In this document: piece by piece, positions 41,702-48,956 of the stretch
How positions within the stretch are numbered: position 1 is the stretch's first letter
Layout of the letters: every line of letters starts with the position of its first letter
From: a virus
Direction: 5' to 3' (one strand)
Length of the DNA stretch: 51,070 bases
IMG/VR virus record: IMGVR_UViG_3300005096_000013
Span: 1-51,070 of that record
Program-made: the position numbers and the translations under genes
The notes under the pieces: generated by a model
Database searches by the model: none
What the model was told of the DNA's origin: nothing
Seen by the model: only the letters and a program-made list of their open reading frames with translations

Positions 41702-42388
41702 TCAACTGAAAACCTCTAAAGGATTTAATGCTACTTTATATTTTATTGGAGCTTGACGTGTAGATTCCCATCGACCATCAAGGTAGTCCAACAGTAAAGA
41801 CCAGTGAACTTTAACAGCTTCAACAAGATGAGGCTTCCTACCGGGCAACAATATTGCAGGGTGGTAAGTTGCAAAGAACCTTGGATTGCCGGGTAACTCG
41901 GACAACTTAGCACCTTGTGAAGCAAAACCCTCTTTAAGAATTCGTCCAGTTACAGCCCTACAAGCCACTGCTCCTTGTACGAACAAGATAAGTTCCGAGT
42001 AGTAAGTAGATAACACTTTCATATCCTCAAGGAGATAGGGACGGCAACTCTTAATCTTGGAGTTAGTCGGTGTACTGTTCTGTTCAGGTCTGCACCTGCA
42101 AGCATTCGTAAGATAAACATCCACCTTTTCAGATAACTTCACCGAGTCCAGAAATCTGCAAAGCAACTGACCTGTCGGTCCAACCCACGACTTCCCTGCA
42201 ATATCTTCATGGTAGCCGGGAGCTTCACCTACTACCAGCACGGCCTTCTCATGATGGAGCCCGGAGTGACTCTCAACTTCATGTAACCTAGTAGGGAGCC
42301 CGGAGTGAACACACTGAGTCCACAATCCACACTTCTCGTTCTTGCAGGGATATGACACTCCGAAAATGTATGGCTCTACCTGTCCCAT
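41702..42388 (-). CDS. Uracil-DNA glycosylase, family 4 type
   Basis: A 228-residue enzyme that removes uracil from DNA. Signature pieces: VGEAPGYHEDIAGKSWVGPT near residue 53 (the G-E-x-P-G ... G-P-T-G loop), DVYLTNACRCRPEQN near 90 and FFATYHPAILLPGR near 173. Early cysteines (YPCKNEKCGLWTQC) and CRP/C residues fit the Fe-S cluster of family 4. Two exact repeat copies (42256, 42295) both encode His-Ser-Gly-Leu and flank a short stretch between the first cysteines and the catalytic loop. A role in protecting phage DNA or processing uracil is likely. Confidence 0.85.
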   Translation of the reverse strand: MGQVEPYIFGVSYPCKNEKCGLWTQCVHSGLPTRLHEVESHSGLHHEKAVLVVGEAPGYHEDIAGKSWVGPTGQLLCRFLDSVKLSEKVDVYLTNACRCRPEQNSTPTNSKIKSCRPYLLEDMKVLSTYYSELILFVQGAVACRAVTGRILKEGFASQGAKLSELPGNPRFFATYHPAILLPGRKPHLVEAVKVHWSLLLDYLDGRWESTRQAPIKYKVALNPLEVFS

Positions 42389-42675
42389 AGTTTTTCAACC
42401 CTCTTTAATTCAACTTGGGCTGCCTCGCTGTGTCCTCGACGGTAGTTTATAACGCTCACACCCAATCTGCTCAGCCGATAACCTACTTGGCTAGGCGTAA
42501 GGCCAGTCATAGTTGCGATTGTGAAGATTGAGAAGCCTCGATTGGCAAGGCGCCTCACAGCCTTCACTGTCTCGCTGTTCCAAACCACCTTGCGGTTCTG
42601 GTCTAGACCCCTTACTGCTTTTTTTGGGGGCGGAGGTACAGTGTCGATAAACCACTTTATCTGCTGTTCTGTCAT
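42376..42675 (-). CDS. Helix-turn-helix DNA-binding protein
   Basis: A 99-residue protein with a GcrA/resolvase-like HTH: AVRRLANRGFSIFTIATMTG then LTPSQVGYRLSRLG. It overlaps the glycosylase gene by 13 bases and the zinc-finger gene by four. It may be a transcription factor for this block, for instance one binding the operator palindromes near 48-50 kb, but no link is shown. Confidence 0.55.
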   Translation of the reverse strand: MTEQQIKWFIDTVPPPPKKAVRGLDQNRKVVWNSETVKAVRRLANRGFSIFTIATMTGLTPSQVGYRLSRLGVSVINYRRGHSEAAQVELKRVEKLWDR

Positions 42676-43031
42676 GACTGTTTCACCTCTCTTTCCATTT
42701 CAAGTTGAGTAATGAGTGAAGTAGGTTGGCCCGGCTGCAAAGGTATCTTCATCCAGACGGGTACGTACAGATGTTGGTTAGCCGAGACAAGCACTTGGGG
42801 AGATACACTGGAAGCTACTGACACTCCGGGCTCCTCTTTTACTTTGTGTTTGTCGAAGTCTTTCTTGGCCCTTCTTCTGTTGGCAGGCGTCACAGGCAAC
42901 GAAGTGTACTCGAATTCTTGCTCACTCCTTTGCAGTTTGTGCAGCGAGATTGCATGGTTCCGGTAACCTCCAAGGCTTCCACACACCTGTCCACAAGTCA
43001 AACATTGCACGTGTTCTTCTTTCTTTGCCAT
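42672..43031 (-). CDS. C2H2-type zinc-finger protein
   Basis: A 119-residue protein starting with CLTCGQVCGSLGGYRNH, which with HAISLH gives C-x2-C-x12-H-x4-H, a classic C2H2 spacing. The rest is charged and probably disordered. Such fingers in phages probably bind DNA or RNA. A near-exact repeat copy (42821-42834) encodes Glu-Pro-Gly-Val. ATG 43031 follows AAAGGAG. Confidence 0.6.
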   Translation of the reverse strand: MAKKEEHVQCLTCGQVCGSLGGYRNHAISLHKLQRSEQEFEYTSLPVTPANRRRAKKDFDKHKVKEEPGVSVASSVSPQVLVSANQHLYVPVWMKIPLQPGQPTSLITQLEMEREVKQS

Positions 43032-43072
43032 TGCAAAGCTCCTTTCCCTCTCTTATTGAGAGGACTGTAGGG

Positions 43073-43435
43073 TTAGGCCCTCTTGTATCCGTGTCTGTAG
43101 GGCCGTCGTTTATTGTAAGACATCTTATCTTCGAGGGCTTGGCATAGAGGTATATTCAATTCTTCACACAGGTCGAAGATACGGATAAGGACGTCGGCAA
43201 GTTCACTGGCTATGCCTATCGGCTTACCATCGAGTTCTCTTGCAACCACCTGCATGTCATCACCTTCTCGGTAGGCTTCAAATGCTTCAGAGACTTCTGC
43301 GTGTACGTTGGCCATAAGGTCACCGAAGCTGCGTTCCTTCTCCCACCAACCCTTACTTACAGCTGTAGCGTGGGATTCCGCCATGAGGAGTTCAATTACT
43401 TGTCGTTGTACTGTCCCATCTGGTACTGATTCCAT
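43073..43435 (-). CDS. MazG-like nucleotide pyrophosphohydrolase
   Basis: A 120-residue all-helical protein with MANVHAEVSEAFEAYR (E-x-x-E) and SELADVLIRIFDLCEEL (E-x-x-D) followed by EDKMSYNKRRPYRHG, the order of acidic residues and the basic end expected for the MazG/dUTPase-like fold that hydrolyses (d)NTPs or (p)ppGpp to monophosphates with magnesium. Cyanophage-type MazG proteins and others sit in phage nucleotide metabolism; here it may work with the uracil glycosylase. It overlaps the next leftward gene by 40 bases. Confidence 0.75.
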   Translation of the reverse strand: MESVPDGTVQRQVIELLMAESHATAVSKGWWEKERSFGDLMANVHAEVSEAFEAYREGDDMQVVARELDGKPIGIASELADVLIRIFDLCEELNIPLCQALEDKMSYNKRRPYRHGYKRA

Positions 43436-43884
43436 ATTTTTTTCTCCAATTCGGCCCGGTGTTTGAGGGCTACCCGGTGGGCCTTTTCCCTTGTAGCCAT
43501 AATTTCCAATATATCTTGAAGGTCCCTATCTTCCAACTCTTTGTACCAATAATAGAGTTTCTGAGAGTAGAGTAACAGGCTAGTATAAGACGTAGAGCTT
43601 CGTGACAATTCCCTTATGAAGTAGGGAGGTTGCTTCAGGTCGTAGCAAAATACCACGTATTTCCATATTGGGTAGGATGTGTGGTGCTTGGCGTTCCGGG
43701 CCAGTACGTAGTAGAGCGGCCCCGCCAACTTCCTACACTTGTAGCCTACTACACGAGAGACCTTTGCTGAAATGATAGAAGGTATGGGGTCCAGACGTAG
43801 AGCGGATAGCAGGACCTCGCGGGCTACTGTACGTTTGGGTTTCTTTGAATCTAGTACTCTTATCACTCCGGGCTCCTTAATCAT
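43396..43884 (-). CDS. Unknown protein next to the E1-like gene
   Basis: A 162-residue basic protein with aromatic-rich middle (YPIWKYVVFCYDLKQPPYF) and helical end (MATREKAHRVALKHRAELEK). It starts at ATG 43884 inside the end of the E1-like gene with AGGAG of the repeat itself nearby. An exact repeat copy (43863-43876) encodes Lys-Glu-Pro-Gly-Val at residues 3-7, so the repeat sits at the very start of the gene. Coupling to the E1-like gene makes it a candidate part of the ubiquitin-like cassette. Confidence 0.5.
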   Translation of the reverse strand: MIKEPGVIRVLDSKKPKRTVAREVLLSALRLDPIPSIISAKVSRVVGYKCRKLAGPLYYVLARNAKHHTSYPIWKYVVFCYDLKQPPYFIRELSRSSTSYTSLLLYSQKLYYWYKELEDRDLQDILEIMATREKAHRVALKHRAELEKKIWNQYQMGQYNDK

Positions 43885-44572
43885 AAGTCATTGACAATGC
43901 CAGTATGTTACAGTGAAGAACAGACTGAAGAGGCATGTAACGTAAATGTTGGGAGAAATAAGCAACCAACGTTGCTGCACACATGGAGGCACAGTAGAGA
44001 GTTGTCTTAGCGGTGCACCTGACTTTGGCTGCCTCCTCTTGGGGAAATAAGGATTTCTCATAGGCAGCGATGCTTTCAGAATCACGCTTGTAGCAAGATA
44101 ATATATCGTACTGCTCGGCGGCCAAGCGGGAGTCCAACCACAATACAGCTTCAGGACTACAGTCTTTCGATTTGAAAGCGTGAACAAAAATGCTTCGGCG
44201 GGCTGATATACTATCTACACAGCAGAAAGTGACAGCCTGTAAAGGTTTTGTAACTTCGTAACGAGTAGGTATTGCAGTCACTTCGATTTCCGGATAGATT
44301 CGGGTCATGTCATCTAGGCAGGCTGAGACTTTGAGCTGCCCTAACTGGTCAGGCCGAAAACCTTGAACCCCTAAGTTGGCTTCATCTACGGTGTCGTGGT
44401 CCCATAGGGTTATATGTTTTACACCCATAGCTGCAAGTATTAGAGCTACTTGCCTGCCTACTGCACCTACTCCGATGATTCCAACAGTTGTGTCTTGGAG
44501 CCATTGGTCGGGGAGAATATCCCACTGTCTTGCGTTACGTAATCCGAGAGTTGGTTCTTTAGTTTTTACCAT
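43877..44572 (-). CDS. E1-like ThiF/MoeB-family adenylyltransferase
   Basis: A 231-residue protein that should adenylate the C-terminus of a ubiquitin-like protein. Seen are the nucleotide loop GIIGVGAVGRQVA (G34-x-G-x-x-G39), WDHDTVDEANLGVQGF near 57-72, CCVDSISARRS (D and R of the ThiF core) and a later VRCTAKTTLYC whose Cys186 is a candidate catalytic thiol. The order L-F-P-x-x-E-A ... C-T-A-K/R belongs to bacterial ThiF proteins found beside JAMM and E2 proteins. ATG 44572 follows GAAAGGATT and lies two bases after the JAMM stop. Confidence 0.8.
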   Translation of the reverse strand: MVKTKEPTLGLRNARQWDILPDQWLQDTTVGIIGVGAVGRQVALILAAMGVKHITLWDHDTVDEANLGVQGFRPDQLGQLKVSACLDDMTRIYPEIEVTAIPTRYEVTKPLQAVTFCCVDSISARRSIFVHAFKSKDCSPEAVLWLDSRLAAEQYDILSCYKRDSESIAAYEKSLFPQEEAAKVRCTAKTTLYCASMCAATLVAYFSQHLRYMPLQSVLHCNILALSMTYD

Positions 44573-44574
44573 TG

Positions 44575-45510
44575 TTAATCCTTTCTTGTTTTTGCTTCTT
44601 CCACGCTTGCTACTTCTACAAGTTTACCTCCGACTTCTTCCTTTTCCTCCTCGAAGGACAGGTCAAAATATTCTTCAACTACGTCGAGATAGCACTTAGG
44701 ACACTTCCAATCCATATACTCCAAGGCTTTAAGAGAGATTGTAGCGTTGCAAGCCGGGCATTCCATCGTGCCCGACACTCCGAAGTCCTCTTTCAGAAGG
44801 TCTATGTAAACTTCTCTGGTATCCCAAAGTTCTTCATCATAACCTCCTTGATAACAGCCTTTAGGGTCAAAGGGAGGACATAAGAAGTTTGTAGGTGGAA
44901 GGGTTGTGACTTGCTTCTCGTAAAGCTCTTTCCAGTGCTCTTTATCTTGTTGGGAAACTCCGGGGAAAGGCTGGTCCCAAGCGATTTCGGCATGAAGGTT
45001 GATAAAACCTACCGGACTTTTGGTTGGAGAATATTGGAGTCGAATATAGGCTCCCGTGAGGTTCTGGTCAAGGATACACATTACTGCCCATGACATCTGG
45101 CTGTAAGTACGCATGAAGGTATCCTCGTCCGTACCGCTGGGGTTAGTCCCCATACCCGGATGGGTGTGTATCCAGACTCTTGAACTTCGGTAAGGAGGAA
45201 TGCCTTCAAGGGCGGCTTCAGCTATCAGGTCGTTCACGCTGTCTTGGTTGAGGTCTACGACTGCTCCCCCTACTTGTTGGACCGGCAAGAGGATGTCCTC
45301 TACACAGAGCAGGTCGTCCTCCATAGTTTGGCCAAAGCAACTCACCTCGCAATCCTCCCTCTGGTTTCGGAAGAAGGAAAGTTTTGCCCATGCGTAGGGC
45401 GTGAACCTCAAGGCCGGATTGCTGGGCAGTTTCAGGAATTGGCGGGGTTGCTGAACAGCCGAATACTGTTCCTTCTTTGACTCTTGCTTTTTCCTTTTAC
45501 CTTTCTTCAT
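44575..45510 (-). CDS. JAMM/JAB-family deubiquitinase-like metallopeptidase
   Basis: A 311-residue protein. The zinc site is complete: Glu55 in EVSCFG, then H115-T-H117 with S125 and D128 in HTHPGMGTNPSGTD (H-x-H-x7-S-x2-D). It should cleave isopeptide or C-terminal bonds of a ubiquitin-like protein. A C-terminal zinc ribbon (ECPACNATISL ... KCPKCYLD) is added. ATG 45510 overlaps the E2 stop as ATGA, so the two are coupled; the longer frame from 45573 has a weaker start. The surrounding sequence resembles JAMM proteins from bacterial ubiquitin-like operons. Confidence 0.85.
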   Translation of the reverse strand: MKKGKRKKQESKKEQYSAVQQPRQFLKLPSNPALRFTPYAWAKLSFFRNQREDCEVSCFGQTMEDDLLCVEDILLPVQQVGGAVVDLNQDSVNDLIAEAALEGIPPYRSSRVWIHTHPGMGTNPSGTDEDTFMRTYSQMSWAVMCILDQNLTGAYIRLQYSPTKSPVGFINLHAEIAWDQPFPGVSQQDKEHWKELYEKQVTTLPPTNFLCPPFDPKGCYQGGYDEELWDTREVYIDLLKEDFGVSGTMECPACNATISLKALEYMDWKCPKCYLDVVEEYFDLSFEEEKEEVGGKLVEVASVEEAKTRKD

Positions 45511-46811
45511 GCTTCTTGGCTCCTTTCTTCTAGACAAGTTTCGCATAATCCATCTTCTAAAGCTGTAGGACAAAATAGTTTATCACAGGACTTACAGGGG
45601 ACGAAATGTTCTTCATAACATGTGGCACAAAAGAGTTCCCCACATACATCACAATATTCTTCGCAGTCACCACATACATAGTCCGTACATTCACTGCAAT
45701 TCTTTAAGCACTCAGTGCAGAATTCTTCTTTACAGTCAACACATTCTTCCATACAGTCAGGACATGCTACATGGCCACATTCAGTACATTCTTTGGTACA
45801 GTCTGGACAAAGAGTCTCTCCACAGATATGGCAAGTGGTACGTGTGCAGAGAGTACAGACAGCTCTTCCACAGTGGTCACATGCAGTCATGCAGTCAGGG
45901 CAGGCTGCCTCATCACAGAAAACACACACTTCCAACGCCTCGTCGAGGTAGGTTTCATTACAGCAGGAACAATCCGAAGATGTATAGCCTGCCATTGTTG
46001 CAATAGTTCTATAAGCTCCTTCACGTTCGTATCCGTGCAACACTCCTATCACTATCTGGAGAGCGGGGTAGAACAGCCCTTGAGACATGAGTTGTTGGTA
46101 AGCAGCTAAGTGTTTGCCAAGACATAGGTCTCTCCCATTTGTATGGGGATGAATTTCACCGTCCTCATCCATGAAAGTCTCCTTCATGGATTCTATATCA
46201 CATTGAGAATTACTACGTGAGGTGATAAGAGGGAGGACAATACGGAAAGGCCCGAATGAGAGGCTTAAATCGTCAACTTGAGGCATGTCTTCAAAGAGCT
46301 CGAAAGCCGGTATCTCGACAGTCAAAAGGTTTGCAATAGAGGCTTCCTCGATGCTCAGAATCTCCGAACCATAATTGAGAGAAGGTGTGTTAAACAGTCC
46401 TCCTTTAGAAGTAGGAGGCTCATCCAGTATCCATTGTAGATTCTGGTAGATGTCAGATACCTGTGGCTTTGAATATTTGGAGGATGCTATAATACACCCT
46501 TTGCGGAACTCCAAGAGTTGGCTAGACCGTCGCATAAGTTCTTTGATTATTGTTCTCTGCCTTCGCAAGATAGTTCTGAAAGTTTTGTTGGAAGTGAGGA
46601 AACCCTCTGAAGGGAGTTCAAAGGGTAAAGTTGTAGAGTTTCTAGCCACATAACCCTGGGTATCCAGCCATTGGCTATTGAATTGAGCATCTGCGAAGGT
46701 GCGATGTCGAGAGGCTATCTTCTCAGCAAGTCTCCAGAGAGGTTTAGAGTAACCTCTATTCTTTGGAGGTGAACGTTTGATTTTAGGTTCTTCAATTTCA
46801 ACAGTCATCAT
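45507..46811 (-). CDS. E2-like protein fused to a tandem zinc-knuckle array
   Basis: A 434-residue protein. Around residues 185-262 it follows the E2 pattern: FGPFRIVLPLI (beta sheet), then EIHPHTNGRDLCLG with H221-P-H, Gly and candidate catalytic Cys230, then a helical end. After CSCCNETY near 281, seven to eight C-x2-C-x4/5-C-x2-C units follow (ACPDCMTACDHCG, CHICGETLCPDC, CTECGHVACPDC, CVDCKEEFCTEC, CSECTDYVCGDC and others), up to residue 426, which could bind many zinc ions like cross-brace (RING-type) fingers. ATG 46811 with TAGGAG is preferred to 46853. E2 with E3-like function in one chain is inferred. Confidence 0.7.
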   Translation of the reverse strand: MMTVEIEEPKIKRSPPKNRGYSKPLWRLAEKIASRHRTFADAQFNSQWLDTQGYVARNSTTLPFELPSEGFLTSNKTFRTILRRQRTIIKELMRRSSQLLEFRKGCIIASSKYSKPQVSDIYQNLQWILDEPPTSKGGLFNTPSLNYGSEILSIEEASIANLLTVEIPAFELFEDMPQVDDLSLSFGPFRIVLPLITSRSNSQCDIESMKETFMDEDGEIHPHTNGRDLCLGKHLAAYQQLMSQGLFYPALQIVIGVLHGYEREGAYRTIATMAGYTSSDCSCCNETYLDEALEVCVFCDEAACPDCMTACDHCGRAVCTLCTRTTCHICGETLCPDCTKECTECGHVACPDCMEECVDCKEEFCTECLKNCSECTDYVCGDCEEYCDVCGELFCATCYEEHFVPCKSCDKLFCPTALEDGLCETCLEERSQEA

Positions 46812-46865
46812 TGGATTTGCTCCTAGTAAAGTAGGGAGGGTACCTCGGAGCACCCTCCCATTAAC

Positions 46866-47123
46866 TCAGTTGCCTTCCATCTTAGCCAAGCCAACCGTGA
46901 GAGTATCGCCCTCGTTGACTGTAGCCAAAGACTCTTCGGGATGGATAGTTTCCCAACCGGGGCAACCTGCTCTCCGGATTCTGATAGCGTGCTGGGCAGG
47001 ATTGTAACCTCCCACGTTCCCTAAAACATCATTGAGGATGTCCACTATCAAACTGTCTTCCGCGACAGCAATCCTTTCCATTCCCCCCGTTCCAGTCGTG
47101 TCAATAACCCTTACGTGCACCAT
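46866..47123 (-). CDS. Ubiquitin-like (beta-grasp) protein
   Basis: An 85-residue protein with a beta-grasp pattern: VHVRVIDTTG and MERIAVAEDS (beta hairpin), LIVDILNDVLGNVGG (helix), AIRIRRAG, then ESLATVNEGDTLTVG, a classic Ub/ThiS strand pair. It lies at the head of the E2, JAMM and E1 chain, as Prok_Ub-type proteins do. The C-terminus is Met-Glu-Gly-Asn with no di-glycine; a single Gly before Asn could be exposed by processing. ATG 47123 follows AAAGGAG. It is probably the modifier that the other genes attach and remove. Confidence 0.7.
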   Translation of the reverse strand: MVHVRVIDTTGTGGMERIAVAEDSLIVDILNDVLGNVGGYNPAQHAIRIRRAGCPGWETIHPEESLATVNEGDTLTVGLAKMEGN

Positions 47124-47183
47124 GGTACACTCCTTTCGTCAAAAGAAACAATTAACAATACCAAGAACGAAATACATACTACA

Positions 47184-48029
47184 TTAAAGTTTAGGGCATG
47201 ATACATCACCCCCTTTCGTTTCTTCCGGCCATGTAAATCCTAATGATTCCATAGCATCACGGAAGTCCTTGAGAAGTTGGGGTAGTCGAGCTTTGAGTCT
47301 CTCCTTTAATCCAGGAGCAGTCAGGTCCTCATCGGTAGCGTCGGGCCAGATAGCTGCCCTACGTGCTGCGTCAAGTTCACGTTCCTTACCCTTCGAGAAG
47401 GATATAGGAACCTTCTCCAGATGCCATTTGGAAGAATGTTCCAGCAACTCCTTGTATTCCTCAGCTTCCCTCCGAGTATCAAAGGAGCATTGATACCATT
47501 CTTTCGGCATCAGACAAGAGAACTCATACTTGGGCCTGTAAGGGTAATCAGAATCTTCGTGAGGAACCTCAATAACATCACCAACTTGGACTGGAGGAAT
47601 CTTATCTTGTAGAAAAGTTTCTAAGGATTTTGAAACCTTCAAACTTACAGGGAAGTTATCTACCTGTAGCAAGGTTTGCCAACTGGAGGGTTCACCCTTG
47701 CGGTGTCCCCAACAATCTTTATCTCCTGCAAGATATACCGTATTGGAGATATAGTACATCGGGCCGTCAGTACTGCATAAGTGCCACTTGATATACCTTT
47801 CGAGTTCAGGGATACGCTTGGCAATATCCTCGTGGAGACACCCTCCAGCAATCCATACCCACCTCGCCCTGTGTTCCGGAAAAGTAGATAACTCCCCGGT
47901 CAATGAAAAAGTAGCATGACCATTATGACATTCATCGTCGAAACTTGCTCTCGCTATTAAACGATACTTACGACCATCCTCATCCGCCCACGTCACTTCT
48001 CTAGTAACAGTTTGGGTAGGAATTTCCAT
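47184..48029 (-). CDS. Conserved protein of unknown function beside the Ub-like gene
   Basis: A 281-residue protein. Its middle reads WVWIAGGCLHEDIAKRIPEL, then IKWHLCSTDGPMYYISNTVY, a motif order (G-G-C-x-H-x-x-I-A-K ... I-K-W-H-L-x-S-T-D-G-P-M ... N-T-V-Y) that I recall from uncharacterised bacterial and phage proteins. Cys and His residues suggest metal binding or catalysis. The C-terminal part is helical. It precedes the Ub-like gene by 60 bases. It may belong to the cassette or be an accessory. ATG 48029 follows AAAGGAG. Confidence 0.55.
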   Translation of the reverse strand: MEIPTQTVTREVTWADEDGRKYRLIARASFDDECHNGHATFSLTGELSTFPEHRARWVWIAGGCLHEDIAKRIPELERYIKWHLCSTDGPMYYISNTVYLAGDKDCWGHRKGEPSSWQTLLQVDNFPVSLKVSKSLETFLQDKIPPVQVGDVIEVPHEDSDYPYRPKYEFSCLMPKEWYQCSFDTRREAEEYKELLEHSSKWHLEKVPISFSKGKERELDAARRAAIWPDATDEDLTAPGLKERLKARLPQLLKDFRDAMESLGFTWPEETKGGDVSCPKL

Positions 48030-48044
48030 CTCTGTTGCTCCTTT

Positions 48045-48248
48045 CTATCCAAAGTAATCTGTAGTGAAGTCACCGCCCGGTCCAAACCTACAGAGAGGAG
48101 CCCGGAGTGAATCATTGTTTTTGTCTTCCTGCTTGGAGGGCTTTTCCTTTTTAGTCCCGTGCAAGGCTTCCATGATTTTATCTATGACCTCATCTGTCAA
48201 GATAAAGTCGTCCAGCCAAGCCCAATCATCTTCGTACCATGAGTACAT
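48045..48248 (-). CDS. Small acidic protein under operator control (67 aa)
   Basis: A 67-residue acidic protein (MYSWYEDDWAWLDDFILTDE ...). ATG 48248 follows GGAAGG, and the palindromic operator at 48262-48278 ends just before that site. An exact repeat copy (48097-48110) encodes Ser-Leu-Arg-Ala-Pro. Longer frames from 48470 run through the operator and are less likely. Function unknown. Confidence 0.55.
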   Translation of the reverse strand: MYSWYEDDWAWLDDFILTDEVIDKIMEALHGTKKEKPSKQEDKNNDSLRAPLCRFGPGGDFTTDYFG

Positions 48249-48261
48249 GATGGTTCCTTCC

Positions 48262-48278
48262 TGTCCGATAATCGGACA
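48262..48278. promoter_or_regulatory. Palindromic operator TGTCCGATAATCGGACA (copy 1)
   Basis: A perfect 17-bp palindrome around a central base, between two leftward genes and 14 bases upstream of the 67-residue gene. Five such sites occur, all upstream of leftward genes. Confidence 0.75.
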
Positions 48279-48279
48279 A

Positions 48280-48495
48280 TTAGTTTTGATAGGCTCCAAG
48301 CCCTGCGTCCTCCGCATACTTCTCTGCTTCGTCATAATCCCAGCAGTCAGCGGTAGGGGATATACACCAAGGATGCCCACAGTAAGGGCAAGAGACAAGG
48401 TCCTGGTGAGGAGGGCAAAAGATGGTCTGGCCACAGATAGGGCAGGGGGTGGTACATTCTTGCCCCTCACGGATAAGTAGTTTGGGTCGTTTCAT
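48280..48495 (-). CDS. Small zinc-ribbon protein (71 aa)
   Basis: A 71-residue protein with CPICGQTIFCPP and SCPYCGHPWC, two C-x2-C-G knuckles as in zinc ribbons, and an acidic end. ATG 48495 with GAAAGGACC is preferred to ATG 48510. It could bind RNA polymerase or nucleic acid; the role is unknown. Its stop lies one base after an operator copy. Confidence 0.55.
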   Translation of the reverse strand: MKRPKLLIREGQECTTPCPICGQTIFCPPHQDLVSCPYCGHPWCISPTADCWDYDEAEKYAEDAGLGAYQN

Positions 48496-48506
48496 GGTTG
48501 GTCCTT

Positions 48507-48917
48507 TCAAACTAGATGGATTACTTTTACCATTGTATCTAATTTGACCCCGACGTTCTCGCGATACATGCTAACGAGCTCCTCGTCATCTTTGGGAGTG
48601 GTTTCAAACTTGACAGGCACAATACCGTAGGCTTCAAAGGCTAAAGAAAGAGGGACGGTAGGTTCCAGCCAGATGGCTATCTTTCCCCGAATAAGAGGAG
48701 CCGTGGGGGTTTTATAGACAGGAATTTCAAGGTGAGATTCTCCTAATTCTACATTGAACCAGTCAAAAGCAGAGTAGATAAGAACTCTCCCCAGGTAGCT
48801 TGATGGAGTTTTAGTCTCGATGGCTGGTACAAAAGTTGCCCTCACTAAAACATTGTCCATCAACCAATTTACGGCTTGAGGGTACCGTGCGATTACAACA
48901 TACTGTTTGTTTGGCAT
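48507..48917 (-). CDS. Unknown protein (136 aa) under operator control
   Basis: A 136-residue beta-rich protein (MPNKQYVVIARYPQAVNWLM ... KIAIWLEPTVPLSLAFEAYG). ATG 48917 follows GAAAGGAG, with an operator copy 14 bases upstream (48931-48947). No family recognised. Confidence 0.55.
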   Translation of the reverse strand: MPNKQYVVIARYPQAVNWLMDNVLVRATFVPAIETKTPSSYLGRVLIYSAFDWFNVELGESHLEIPVYKTPTAPLIRGKIAIWLEPTVPLSLAFEAYGIVPVKFETTPKDDEELVSMYRENVGVKLDTMVKVIHLV

Positions 48918-48930
48918 GAATGCTCCTTTC

Positions 48931-48947
48931 TATCCGATTATCGGACA
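48931..48947. promoter_or_regulatory. Palindromic operator (copy 2, one base off)
   Basis: TATCCGATTATCGGACA differs from the palindrome consensus at one position. It lies 14 bases upstream of the 136-residue gene. Confidence 0.65.
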
Positions 48948-48956
48948 AACATGGTT

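Noticed and set aside
45620-46109. Rightward frames opposite the zinc-knuckle array
   Set aside because: They are produced by the repetitive Cys codons on the minus strand; no start signals.
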